From Craspedostauros australis (taxonomy: Eukaryota; Bacillariophyta; Bacillariophyceae; Mastogloiales; Achnanthaceae): a DNA stretch of 64,000 nt. Position numbers and translations under genes: made by a program. The DNA lies in NCBI GenBank assembly GCA_026770025.1, contig JAMXDE010000021.1, forward strand, positions 620,001 through 684,000, written 5' to 3'. Shown one piece after another: positions 32,801-42,741 of the stretch; the first letter of the stretch is position 1; every line of letters begins with the position of its first letter. The notes under the pieces are model-generated. The model did not search any database. It was not told the DNA's origin and saw only the letters and a list, made by a program, of their open reading frames with translations.

Positions 32801-33140
32801 TCAACGTGCTGAGCGGCTGATCGTCCATGATGCCCGCAATGGTGGACTCGCCAATGAGACTGTCACCTGATCCACGCTGGCGATCCTTCATCATCGATCG
32901 GAAGTATGCGGCTTCCGGGTTGTCGCTCCACAGCAGGACGCTGTCGATGCCACCGTTGGTCGAATTGCCACTTGAGTGGTACGTGCTGTCATCGGAGGGT
33001 TGATGTAGTTGTTGCCGCGGTTGCTGCTGAGGTTGGCGGAAGTTGTTGTTGGTCGCGTCAGTCTTGCTTCTGTTGTCGCGGAGCTTCGTCACGCTTCTGT
33101 CCAAGGTGCTGCGAGCTTTGTGGGGTGCGTTCGTGGTCAT
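29853..33140 (-). CDS. Surface LRR protein C with long repeat stalk and C-terminal beta domain
   Basis: 1095 residues in one exon, from the first ATG of the frame at 33140; a longer frame upstream has no ATG. The N-terminal tail carries WSDNPEAAYF at about 71-80 and GDSLIGESTIAGIM soon after. The membrane helix is at about 311-334 after RSRRVR. A Pro-Thr stalk (about 365-455) leads to the cap TSPQYEAMEWLASD and CAWNGVTCNESGQ. Six or so LRRs (about 556-720, for example LTGEIPSELGNMMQLRTLDL) end in ADCREVDCPCCTVCC. A second long stalk (about 750-985) contains three 24-residue tandem repeats. The C-terminal domain has CYSPGE, DDWIGIYP, WSWTCG and FRAFLVRNS. In contrast to gene A the LRR part has no introns. 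A recognition or adhesion role is inferred. Confidence 0.87.
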   Translation of the reverse strand: MTTNAPHKARSTLDRSVTKLRDNRSKTDATNNNFRQPQQQPRQQLHQPSDDSTYHSSGNSTNGGIDSVLLWSDNPEAAYFRSMMKDRQRGSGDSLIGESTIAGIMDDQPLSTLNGSAPMQRSARLGADVDNINAHANHGDIESGPVPTMIGNSDRASGIHSQHPPRSSDSSAASASQLTEQEKQQLHEERVAKSWFRFRARKGAYNPRASRPASSPKRPSSIQKNSTYHNLDLNTSNVPGFAVSAAATGAMTTASPKDLELQPDPTRSPSNESAMGDGMVDIELDNCSTIASMPKRRSQSRSFLRSRRVRISLIVCMACLAIGIVSAIAALAVIKTQDASSQDEEAKSETIFEFPPSLGFVESDVPSEAPSAIVTTEAPTVLTAVPTQVPTLEPTPSPTQPPTNVPTQQPTGSPTAKPTTLSSMAPTQSPTAQPTTPVPTANPTASSAPTMAPTINAAALNLRNLILNRLPEAFHPFQNPTSPQYEAMEWLASDSEYFSLASGRRIQRWTMASFMLGFRNTTAVIGGRRIVDDFQLNALNECAWNGVTCNESGQVVEISIRDTGLEGTVPIELSLIESLEILAMPGNKLYGNIPTQLAKVPGLREIQLTKNELGGPIPTEFGDLDTLTMLGVGRNDLTGEIPSELGNMMQLRTLDLASNSLTGEVPSELANVTSLRHVILDFNGLSGPVPDLSAMDSLRSVYLGGNSFTGSVSSLCDATFLNKLTADCREVDCPCCTVCCFEGSGCADAAQSWPPTFTPEVLETNSTEALPSVMPSVMPSAAPSLATINATDAARDDERANETASPTQLGVTDTPTATPSVESTASSTSGPTALPTSMLSEQPTSQPSPGPTSGPSALPTSGATALLTSKPSPGPTSGSSAMPTSRATALLTSRPSPRPTSGPSAMPTSRATALLTSRPSPAPTSAPTDLPTDQPTAKLEVTESPSAVPSTLPTEQTIAVAQVLAAPDAAAFTRPTSQSSRGRCKATITAGSRCYSPGESITVSFENCDALEDDWIGIYPSHTSMTSLGRSGSMPWSWTCGSKMCRGVMQQGHVELDAVDGMRGTFRAFLVRNSFDAPYEGYASSEEFEVNASCM
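30387..30602. repeat. 72-bp tandem repeat in stalk of protein C
   Basis: Three consecutive 72-base units (30387-30458, 30459-30530, 30531-30602). Units 1 and 2 are nearly identical and unit 3 is more diverged. Each encodes 24 residues of the Pro-Thr-Ser stalk and keeps the frame. Partial units flank the array. Confidence 0.85.
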
Positions 33141-35299
33141 CTTGTCTGCGCTGTTGCTGTGGATGGAGGAGGATGCCAATAGTTCGACGGAGTATCTTGG
33201 TCTTGTTGCTTGCGAGTCGGAGTGTTGTTCTTGATTGCAGGATTTGGACAATAGACTCGAGGTTCCGTTCTGGTCCTTACGAATGCCTGACGGTTTTGTT
33301 CTTGTTTCGTGTTGCTTCGTAAGTGTAGGAGTAGGTGAGTATGGTATGACACGGTACGATGCGGTGTGTTGTGACGTATTGGTTGGTGTGGATGAGTGCT
33401 CGTATGATGCTTGCTGGGATTGGGATTTCAGTTGAGCGACTTTATGGGATGGTTGGTCTCTGTGCTTGGGTTGGGACTTTGTGATGTGCGATGTGTGATG
33501 GATGATGTGAGTCTGTCTTCTGCTTCCGCAACAGCTCGATTCAAGAGTGGATTGCTTGGTGGGTTGAGGTTGAGGTTGTTATGTCCTGATCAGATGGCAA
33601 GTTGGTGGGTCGGCGAGATGATTTGGTTGGTTGGTTGGGTGGTTGGTTGGCTGATGGATCGAGGCATGGGGAAGCCACATGGTATGCAAGTCGTGGAATG
33701 CCATGTTGGTTGTTCTCCCCCATGGTCCATCGCACACACAAACCATTGATGTGGTTTTGGGTCTTGTTGCTGTTGTCGAGAATTGTCAATGTTGTCGTTG
33801 GTCATATTCTCGTTGGAACTGATGTCTTGGCAGTTGATGTCGGTATTTGTCGTTGGTCTTTCAGTTGTTGCCGTGACAGTTGGTGTCGTTGGTTTTGTTG
33901 TTGTCGTTGTTGTTGTTGCTGCTGTTGCTGCCACGCCGTTGGGTATCGTCACTGTTGTCCTTTTCCGTGGGGCCCGTCAGCGAGTTGCAGAACCGTTCGG
34001 AGCATCGTTTGCGGACTTGCCGAGAACATTGGCGGCGTGTTTTTCTCTCCACGTTCCGCATGTTGCGCTTATTGCGCGTATTGCGCGTGTTGTGTGTGTT
34101 GCATTTGGTCGTTTTTGTGAAGCATCCCACAAACGGCGCCCTTGTGCCGACAAAGATAGAATGCACACGCATTTTACTTAACAAATGAGACACTCATACG
34201 ACACTTGACACTGTGAGTGGAACAACGGATACCACACAATAGCAACAGCCAAACTGTAAAATGGGACTCAACAATTAAGGAGGTAACTCGTGATTGATGA
34301 GGGAGTTGGTTGATGTGACAAGTAGAACGTTATTTGACGTTATCCCACAACGATCATTTTCTCAGCTGCCTCCACAACTCACATTTTTGCCAATCTCGTT
34401 CCACGTTTCTCTCTTGTCTCTCTTGGTGGCTGCGGACGCGGACATGTGTCTTGTTTCTTCCACGAGAGAGTTGCCCCTGTGTTTGCACGTCATTGGATGT
34501 GGAGTAACGTGGAGCAACATGGAGCAACAGTCTCAATGGGCATCAACAGTCTTCGCTGGTAGAATCACGATAACACTGTCGCAACATCAAACAAGATACG
34601 AGTAAGACAGGACAACGCAGCAACACGACAGTACCGCATCACGACGGCTCGGCCACACGACAACGTGACAACGCGACAACGCGACATGACAACAACAAGA
34701 TTACACGGCAACTTGGCGACTCGCTCACCTCCAACTCGCAACACATTAACACGCCGACAAACCGATACCCCAACTCGCAACACAGTGACACGCCAACACA
34801 CCAACACGACAGCATTCTCATACTCGTAACAAGCCCAGCCACAAGTGCGAAGACTCTGTTGGCACTGTTCCGTTTCTCTGCTTCGTCGCATCACCCGACA
34901 ACAAAAAAGCCTCATTCATCTGCTCATAATCTCTACGCTCACGTCCTTGCTGCATTCCGTCCACGCTAACAACACCAACGCCACGCCAGCTTCTACTCAA
35001 CGCTCACCATCCATCGTTGACCGTCCATCATCCATCTTCTTCGCTCTTCAACCACGTTCACTCGACCTTCAGCTCATACTGCAATCGCTAACCCATCCAT
35101 TCACCGATCTGTAAACACGCTGATACGCCGACAAGTCCGCAACTCCATCACCCATCAATCAGGCCACAAGCGAAACCGTGAACGTGAACGCCAAGCTCGA
35201 CTTCCACAATCAACTGTCACAAACTTTCCAGCACCGCAGCAATCACACGTACAAGCTCAAGTACAAGAACACAAGTATCGACAACCTCAGAGTGCAACG
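33141..35299. other. Long intergenic region
   Basis: Upstream region of gene C (minus) and of the next plus-strand gene. It holds GGTTGGTTGG-type repeats at 33622-33652, GTTGTTGTCG-type repeats at 33870-33935, and ACAACGCGAC-type repeats at 34600-34700. Frames through these tracts have biased composition and no family motif. The stretch from 34850 to 35299 is C- and A-rich on the plus strand, as expected of a leader. Confidence 0.5.
33622..33652. repeat. GGTT-rich simple repeat
   Basis: Imperfect GGTTGGTTGGTTGGGTGGTTGG tract upstream of surface gene C. Closely spaced GG pairs could form a two-tier G-quadruplex on the plus strand; this is inference only. Confidence 0.5.
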
Positions 35300-35860
35300 A
35301 TGTTCCGATCCACAAGCAAGACCATCCTCCTCCTCATCCTGGCGCTGCTGATGTGCCATCACACATCCCTCGCAAAGGAGGGACAGCTACGCGGCGCCCA
35401 AGAGACGCACAGGAAGAGCAACACGAAGGGCCACGACAAGAACGAAGAGAAGAAGGAAGAACAGACGAAACAGACGACGGGGGTGAGTACGAGTATGGAA
35501 GCAAGCAAGGGTGGCAGCAAAGACGCAAGCAAGGCCAAGGGAGACAGCAGCACGAAAACGAAGACTGAGAGCAAGACCAAAGACAAGACCAAGGCTGGCC
35601 GACTTCAGCCGCACCCAGATACAAGACCGAAGGAAACGTTCGGGCTGCATGTCAAGTCCAAGACAACGAGCGTTGCTGCCACAACAACGCCAACGACGGC
35701 AGCCTCCAAGACGGATGCGGCACAGGATGGATCTGCCGAGGCAACGAATGCGGCTGCCGCTACGACCAACGAGGTTTTGACAGTCGAAGAAGAGCTGGAA
35801 AAGCTGAAGGATCTCCAGAAAGTGCTGGAGGATGCCATGATACGGAAGCTGCAGCTGTAA
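35300..35860 (+). CDS. Secreted Lys/Thr-rich low-complexity protein
   Basis: 186 residues in one exon. Residues 1-25 are a clear signal peptide (TILLLILALLMCHHTSLA). The mature chain is very rich in Lys, Thr, Ser, Glu and Ala, with runs such as SKTKDKTKAGRLQPHPD and TTSVAATTTPTTAASK. It ends in a short amphipathic helix, TVEEELEKLKDLQKVLEDAM. No Cys in the mature part and no membrane helix, so it should be soluble and secreted. The Lys/Ser/Thr-rich composition resembles diatom cell-wall peptides such as silaffins, but composition alone does not prove that role. No family domain recognised. It lies between surface genes C and D on the other strand. Confidence 0.65.
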   Translation: MFRSTSKTILLLILALLMCHHTSLAKEGQLRGAQETHRKSNTKGHDKNEEKKEEQTKQTTGVSTSMEASKGGSKDASKAKGDSSTKTKTESKTKDKTKAGRLQPHPDTRPKETFGLHVKSKTTSVAATTTPTTAASKTDAAQDGSAEATNAAAATTNEVLTVEEELEKLKDLQKVLEDAMIRKLQL

Positions 35861-36796
35861 ACGTGCTTCGATCTCGCGAGACTAAATCCGTTCTTGTCAG
35901 AATGCATGGGATGCGCCAAACATGGGCTGCGTCCACGTGCATGCACACCGTGGACACCGTGGACACACACGAATGGAGTGCTGATGGGAGTGCTTGCGTC
36001 CTCGAAGGATGCGCACGATCGAGAACTTCGTCCTGTTCAATAGTGAAACACGCACCAATGGATGGCGCATGAGGGACGACGAATGTGTGCGTGTCTGTGT
36101 GCTTACGTGCTTGCTGCGCTTTGGCGAGGACAGTTGACCGTGACAGATGGGTCACGACGAACGAACTGCGCTGAACCAAATGGCCAATCGGAATATTCCA
36201 TCATCTTTCTCACATCCAACCGCGCGGGTGTCAGGGACGCAGGCCACAACGGTATGCACAGGCCGAAGCGCATCCAAGCGCACACGAGGACCTACGCGCA
36301 CAACAATCTCGCAAGTGGAGATTGCCAGTTGTGCAAATGACAGCACTGGCGGAATGAGGGTTCGCCAATGCAACCAACCAGCCAGATGAGAGCTTGGTTT
36401 GTTCTCCATGAGCCACGGTGACATGCGATGTAAAATAGTTGTAGTACATTGTGTTGGTAGAGTACGTCCACCCTCAAGCATGATATGCTTGACAGCATCT
36501 CTCTCTCTGTCTACGTTCAGCGATATCCCTTGTCCATGCGTGTCTGGATTGCATACACGTTGACATGTGCAACAAGACAGATGATGATCAACTCTCTCTT
36601 CGTACACGCACCAGTCCGACAGCAAAGGAAACACCACAGCGTGAAAAACTGGACTGGCAACGACGACTACCACAATGACTACGACGACCATGTCGTCCAC
36701 GATTAAGCACTACATTTCGGACTATCTGTTTGGTTTCGCATCGATCTGGCCACCTCGGCGACCTACTGGTGGTGGACCAACCCGACGCATTCCATT
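35861..36796. other. Intergenic between convergent genes
   Basis: About 940 bases between the 3' ends of the secreted protein gene and surface gene D. A TGGACACCGTGGACAC direct repeat lies near 35950-35965. No gene recognised. Confidence 0.5.
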
Positions 36797-39309
36797 TTAG
36801 GGGTTGCCTGACCAGACGCTTAGATTGGCTTCCGAAGGAGTGTTGGTGACGGCCACTCGGATGGAGGTCGGTGGTTGCGATGGGCTGCTGCTTGGTTGCA
36901 TGGTACAGCCATCACAGCATTCACACAGGACCTCGGCGCAATCCACCCTTGCTGTGCGAAGTATCCTGTTCGGATCGTTGCAAATCTGGTCTGGCATGGA
37001 GCCAGTCAGTTTGTTCCTGGCAAGGGAAATGGCGTTGAGTCTCGGCAAGGCACCCACCTGTGAGGGGATGATGCCTTCGAGCTCATTGCCTCCCAGGTTG
37101 AGAGATTGGAGGCGTGCCAGATTTCCAATTTCGGAGGGAATTTCGCCCGTCAGTTCGTTATCCTCAAAGCCCAAGCTATCCAATTTTTGCAAACGACCCA
37201 CCTCAGTCGGGATTGGACCTACAAGGTCGCACCGTCCCAAACCAATGGTGAGGAGCTGGGTGAGGTGTCCAATCTCCGTGGGGATGGACCCCGCAAGTGA
37301 TGTGCGAACGAGGCGGAGTATTCTGAGACCCGTGAGCTGTCCCAGCTCGGTTGGGATCTCACCATGAATGCCCGCGTTTCCGTTGAGGTACAGGACGGAG
37401 AGCGAGCTGGACAGGAGGCCCAATTCAAGCGGCAGCGTCCCGGCCATGTCGTTGTCTCTGAGGTCCAGCTCCCTGACTTCGCCCTGCCCGTTGCATATTT
37501 TCTCGCGTGAGTACCAGCTGCATTCGTCGGTGTAATCCATCCAACCATCTGATTCAAGCCAATCGTTTCCACCCAAGCTGTAGAAGAAAGATCCGAGAAC
37601 CCAACGCTGAACGGCCTTTTGCGGAGTGTAGGTGGGGTACGATGGATCCCGTGCCAACCAGACAGCAGCCTTGTACTGCGGCGAGAGCTCATCGGCCAAG
37701 GTACTCGTAGCATTGGCTGATGCAGGAAATTGCAAGAGAAGGAAGGCGATGACCTCCTCGATCGGAGCTGGTTGCGTTGGAACTGCTGATGCCGCTGATG
37801 GTCGCAACGATGGTCTGGTGCTCGGCAAAGAAGTGGGCAAGCTGGTTGGTACGATAGTTGGCCCGTGGGTTGGTGCCTTTGTTGGCGGTTGGGTGGGCGA
37901 AGAAGTGGTCGGAGTTTCCTGTGCCACCGGCTTCTTGTCTTCCACGGTTGGACCCTGGGTTGGTTGTGCCGACGAAATGACTGCCGCGGGAGACGAAGAC
38001 GACGACGAAGTCGGAGATGCCACGCTGCCGGATGGGGTTGATGTCGGAACTCCTGTCGGGGCGTTGGTGGTGGCATCGCCGACATCAGATCCTTCATCCG
38101 TGGGATCTTCACTCTGAAAGACTGGAGCGAGAGACGGTTGAGCAACCGGTGCCGTGGTTGGGAAGGCTTGGACTGGATCGTCACGGCCGGGAAATCCCTC
38201 AAATTCGTCGGAACCGGCTTTGGCACTTGCCTCGCTGTCATCCGATTGCAGCACCTGGACAACCCCGATGGACGCAATGACGATGAAAATACAGAAAAGG
38301 CAGAGGGATGCCACAAGTGCCCGTCGCACGACAACGTTGCGAAGAGAGTCTCTCAGGAATCCTTTTGGTTTTTCCGCCTCGAACATTCCCTCCTTCGTCG
38401 AAAGCGTGTTGTTGTCAGTATCCGCCCGATCTCTGACCGGAGGCGTGTGCGGCGCGATGTTTGGGTAGACGTACTCCACCGGTGACACGTCCTGATGCTG
38501 CGGCGTCATGACGTGCTGCTGCGGCATGCCAAGACGCGAGTTCGTGTCAGCGTAGTATCGCCCCGGTGTGTATCCGCTCAGCGTGCTCATCTGCTGATCC
38601 TCGGGCATGTCGGAATCATAGTTTGGGTACACCTCGTATCCATCCTGCACGCTGTGCAAACTCTCGGTTGGTGGTGGATCTGTGTGTAGTCGTATGCGTG
38701 CACGCAACATAATCGATTGGTACGAATTTGATGCATAGTACGATTAGGACGAGTATTCCGTGACATTGAATCCGAGGCAGAATTGGATGGCATTTCGTCA
38801 ATTCCATGATGAATGACGAATGATGATGCACAACATGGGATGGCACGACCATGGAAAGCGTTTGCCAATGCCAGGGTAGAAGCCAAACGTGGGTAGCCAA
38901 AAGGAGTAGATTGGCATGCATAAAGTTGAATTTGGCGCAATGAAGGAACATTGAACAAGAGCGGATGTTGTGAGACTTGGAGGCCTGCGCATGGGCATGT
39001 GTTGATGTGGAACATACGAATGTATTTGTAATGCAATGACATGCAAGCCCATGCCATTCACAGCAATGCACAGCAATGCACAGCAATGACCGATATCCGA
39101 GAGAAGCACCAAATGCTGACCAAAGTGTGCAAGCACTTACATGCCGTGAGGTCCCTCATGAGGCTGTCACCAGCCAGACTATCATCAGCCCCTTCGTAGG
39201 TGCCGTACTGTTCCTTCCGCCGCTCCATGACAATCTGCTGGAGGTACGCATCCTCTGGCTCATCGCTCCAGAGGACCTTGTCCGTGTGCTCCGTGACGAT
39301 CGATTCCAT
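36797..39309 (-). CDS. Surface LRR protein D
   Basis: Two exons, 39309-39141 and 38679-36797; donor T|GTAAGT and acceptor CACACAG|AT, both phase 1; 683 residues. Exon 1 encodes the N-terminal motif LWSDEPEDAYLQQI and ADDSLAGDSLMRDL. The membrane helix lies at about 177-200 after VVRR. A Pro-Thr/Ser stalk with runs such as PTQPPTKAPTHGPT follows. The cap has LSPQYKAAVWLARDPSYPTY and MDYTDECSWY. About six LRRs (for example LTGEIPSEIGNLARLQSLNL) end in RVDCAEVLCECCDGC. Unlike A and C, the protein stops soon after this cap and lacks the second stalk and beta domain. Reading frame, splice phase and the shared N-terminal motif all support the two-exon model. Ligand unknown. Confidence 0.83.
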
Positions 39310-41046
39310 CCTTGCAATGGAAAATGGTGTCTCCGTCTGCTGCTTGTGTCCTGGTGCTGGCGTTGTTGGAGCTGCTCTTCTTGTGGGATTTGCAACAGCC
39401 TCGAGGCAATGCCGTCTGTGACCTCTTGATGAGTGGTGCCTTCAGAACTTCACCAGAAACTTTCTCACTCCGCTGTACTACGACTATACTCTGCGGCAGT
39501 TGCTCGTTCTTGATCGCTGTGTTCTCTTCGCTGATGGCTCGTGTGCCTCTTGCGCCTTGTGTTGGTATGGTTGAGGCCGTCAATTGTCTCTCAATCCAAC
39601 TGGATCTCTCTCTCTCTCTCTTGCATCGACTTCCTTGATCGTGTGCTGTCCAGTGCTGTCCGTGCTTCTCTTGCAACCGATGTGTTTGGCTCCCAGACTC
39701 AATTTGTGTGGGGTTCGATTTCAAATGTCGACAAAAACGAGAGCGGTTCAGGCCGTGGTTGTTCGTTGCTGTCGCCAATGTTGGTGTCGGTGCAAGAACG
39801 CCACCACTGTCAAAAATCTGTTCAACGATTCTCAAATCCTTTCCGGCTTCCTGTTCGTCTCCTTGTTCCTAAATGATGCCGACAAACCAAAGATGTGAGT
39901 TGCTTGTGGCGTTATGTAAAGTGGTGGTTGCACCATGTGAGACCTGGACAATATTACCATGGATCAAATTTTGACGTTAACATCGAGAATTTTAAATGGG
40001 CGACTGCATCCAATGATCACAAGAACAAAAGGGACAACACCGTGTGTGACATCACAGAACCTCACAAAATCGAGAGTGTCAAACAAAGAGTGGCGCCAAA
40101 GGTCCAGCCAAGCAGGGCATAGCAGAGCGTCCACGGAGGGCACCATTCCCTCTCTCTCTCTCTCTCTGCAGAGAAACAGAATGGTGCTATCGACAGGACC
40201 ACGCTGATCTTCACAAGTAGAGCGGCGTCATCGAATAGTACGATAACGAGCACGATTACACTATGAAGCCTCCACTCGTAGTGCAATCTACTTTACGATC
40301 GTTGTTGAGGCCAACGCCAGCATCTGATTGATCCGTCCTACTTGATTCGAAGCCTCGCGACGATGTTCTTCTCATCTCCCGAATGGAGCGTGCCTACGTA
40401 TGTGGAAGAACCAGAAGTGTGTTTCGCTGCGTGTCTGGTCGTTGAATCTTTGCCGAGCGTTATCGTACTTTGCTCGGAAGATGATGGTGGCTTCCGCCTC
40501 ATCCGTCGGTGATCTTTCGGCCCTTGTAACGGAAACGCCAAATCATGTGAACGTTGCACAGGCCTCTCTCTTTGTCGTCGTGAGAAACTGCGCAGGGAGA
40601 AACAAGAAAGATCTTGTCAACACAGGTGACATCAACAAAGCCCAAAAACTACACAGCAGAACATCACCAATGGCGACACCTTGTCAAACCAGCAAAGATA
40701 CCTCACCTCTCTGTCGCATCACATCCATGTCTCGTGCTACTACAAACCAGCAAAGAGCAGAGTACCCCTCTTCCTCTTTGGTACCAATGCAATGAACTTC
40801 CAGGAGGTTCTTCGATTTACTTGGTTGCTTTGCCTTTGCCCGCATGCCGAAAGTCTGCGACCCATCGTGCCTGTACCATCCCAACACTCATGCTCGTACT
40901 ACATCGCTCCTGATCTGCGCCATCAGTATTCTGATCATCCGACTTCCTCCCGCACAAAATCACCACGACGCTTTCGACAATCTGCAGGATTAGCAACGCA
41001 TCATCCACCACAGACGGGCCATCGCACAGCATCTATCACGAGAACG
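39310..41046. other. Intergenic
   Basis: Divergent region upstream of surface gene D and the dienelactone hydrolase gene. TGGCGCCAAA, the reverse of the recurring TTTGGCGCC motif, is at 40091-40100, and short CT runs lie near 39608 and 40151. Frames at 40400-40913 lack motifs; the one in phase with the hydrolase has no conserved part before 41047. Confidence 0.5.
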
Positions 41047-42069
41047 ATGGCTGCGATTGGATCGTGGGCGGAGCTGACGCCACCAACGTTTGATGCGGGC
41101 GTGAAGGATGCCAAATCTGTGCCCAAGCAGATGTACAAGAACGAAGACTTCAAGGCGGCCGTGATGGACGCCTGGGCGGCGGAGCTGTCGGCCACCGATG
41201 ACGTGCAACAAGTGGAAACCGCATCCATCGTGTACTCCTCCTCCGAATCTCCAACAAACTCAAGTGGAGGCTGTGGTGATCCCATCACAACACCATTGTA
41301 TGGCCATCTTGTACGGCGATGCAAACCATCAAGCAGCGATACCGACGATGGAAGCGGTGCCAAATCTGTACAATCGTCGTCGACGAATCCAAACATCGGC
41401 GCGTTGTTCTTTCACACAGCAGCAGGACCGCACGACGCATTCCTCCTGTGGAAGGCGGCCTCGTTGCTGCAGCACGTCGATTGCACGATCCTCATTTGCG
41501 ATCTGTTTTCCGATGAATCCGGATGGGGATGGGATCCTGATCGCTCCCGGTACCAAAAGGTCCGCGAACATCTCTTCGCTGGCGCGAATGACGACGCACC
41601 GCACGTGCTGCAGCAGCGCGTTGCGGCGGCATGCGATACCATCCAGAACGGAAGGAAGGACATGAAGATCGCGGCTCTGGGATGGTGCTTTGGTGGGCAC
41701 CCGATCCTGCAGCTGGGGAAAATGAACCTGCCCAACCTGCACGCCATGGTGACATTCCATGGTGTCTTCGATACGCGTCTTGCGACCATGAAGCAGTCCG
41801 ACGTATCGCAGGAATCAAAAACATCGCAAGCCGCAGTTCTGCTGTGCCATGGAGAGCAGGACCCGTTCGTTGCATTGGCCGATGTGGAGCTGTCGGCCAA
41901 GTCTCTGGAATCGCACGGACACCGCGTTCGCGTGCTGGAACTGAAAGACGCGATGCATGGATACACCAATCCAGCGCAAGATCTGAATCCCAATCCATCC
42001 TTCGCGTATCAAGCCGAAGGGGCAAATCGGGCATGGGCTGATGCCGTCGAGGTCTTGAAATCGATCTAG
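41047..42069 (+). CDS. Dienelactone hydrolase family protein
   Basis: 340 residues in one exon; the ATG at 41047 follows ACG and starts the conserved part, so upstream codons in this frame are taken as leader. Alpha/beta hydrolase fold with the dienelactone hydrolase nucleophile elbow LGWCFGGHP (Cys214), acid in HGEQDPFV (Asp272) and base in DAMHGYTNP (His304), in the right order and spacing. Use of Cys rather than Ser as nucleophile is typical of this family. Members open cyclic enol-lactones or act on related esters; the substrate here is unknown. A Ser-rich loop (about 64-116) replaces the usual short N-terminal connection. No targeting signal is obvious, so the protein is probably cytosolic. 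Confidence 0.86.
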   Translation: MAAIGSWAELTPPTFDAGVKDAKSVPKQMYKNEDFKAAVMDAWAAELSATDDVQQVETASIVYSSSESPTNSSGGCGDPITTPLYGHLVRRCKPSSSDTDDGSGAKSVQSSSTNPNIGALFFHTAAGPHDAFLLWKAASLLQHVDCTILICDLFSDESGWGWDPDRSRYQKVREHLFAGANDDAPHVLQQRVAAACDTIQNGRKDMKIAALGWCFGGHPILQLGKMNLPNLHAMVTFHGVFDTRLATMKQSDVSQESKTSQAAVLLCHGEQDPFVALADVELSAKSLESHGHRVRVLELKDAMHGYTNPAQDLNPNPSFAYQAEGANRAWADAVEVLKSI

Positions 42070-42495
42070 AGAGTAGAACTTGATGGAGTCGCATTGTACA
42101 ACATCTACGGTGCAGGCAGAATGTGCCTTTCGTCGTGCTCTATCCTTCAGTGTTCCGAAGAGGTTTCGCATCGCACATTGTCCTCGCTTGGATGAGCCAG
42201 CCGACGCAGGAACAGCCTGCCAGATTGAACAAGGAACTCTGACTAGACAGTTGCACTATTCCGACGCACCACAGAGAGTGAGAAAGTTGGTATCGTCTCA
42301 TAGACTGTAGCATTCTCTAATGGAGTAGGCTTACGACCAGCGCATCTTCATCGCATGGTTGCTGAGTGTTGAGTGTTGGATCGCTCTCATCACATGTCGT
42401 ATGATGACATTGGAAGGCGGAGGCATGCAAACGCACTGGCATTGCAGCAGATCCATCTCCAATTGCTCTCCACGACACTGGAATGTCCGAAGGAT
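42070..42495. other. Convergent 3' flank
   Basis: About 430 bases between the 3' ends of the hydrolase and PET117-like genes. Nothing recognised. Confidence 0.5.
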
Positions 42496-42741
42496 TCAGC
42501 CTGAATCGCTGCTACCTGCTGACGATTGCTGGGATGCCTCCTGTTGCTGTCTCTGCTGCTCCAATCTCCGTTGCCTTCTCTTGTACCGAAGCCGTTCCTT
42601 GTCCCTCTCCACACCGGCCCGCATAACATCCCGATCCCACACCTGCGATCTGTGGCTGTACGCAACGGCACCCACAGCAGCCAGCGTCGTCATGCCCATG
42701 ACCACCGCCGGTCCTCCGCGAGGAAGCAGCTGCCTGACCAT
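42496..42741 (-). CDS. PET117-like cytochrome oxidase assembly factor
   Basis: 81 residues, too short to stand out by length. The start is taken at 42741, giving MVRQLLPRGG followed by one hydrophobic helix (AVVMGMTTLAAVGAVAYSH), then VWDRDVMRAGVERDKERLRY and a Lys/Arg/Gln-rich tail. The helix followed by (D/Q)...M..GV.RD.ER.R.K.. is the hallmark of PET117, a small inner-membrane protein of mitochondria that helps assemble cytochrome c oxidase by acting with the heme A synthase step. Length fits the family. The long plus-strand frame over this locus is its antisense shadow. The gene is divergent from DPH1, with an E2F-like site between them. Confidence 0.75.
   Translation of the reverse strand: MVRQLLPRGGPAVVMGMTTLAAVGAVAYSHRSQVWDRDVMRAGVERDKERLRYKRRQRRLEQQRQQQEASQQSSAGSSDSG

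Noticed and set aside
33141-33251. 37-codon N-terminal extension of surface protein C
   Set aside because: The upstream frame begins at TTG; the first ATG is at 33140.
37219-38334. 371-codon minus-strand frame
   Set aside because: Out-of-frame reading of surface gene D exon 2; the LRR frame is the real one.
40681-41046. Extension of the dienelactone hydrolase by 122 codons
   Set aside because: The frame has no ATG supporting it as conserved protein and its composition differs from the enzyme; the ATG at 41047 fits the domain.
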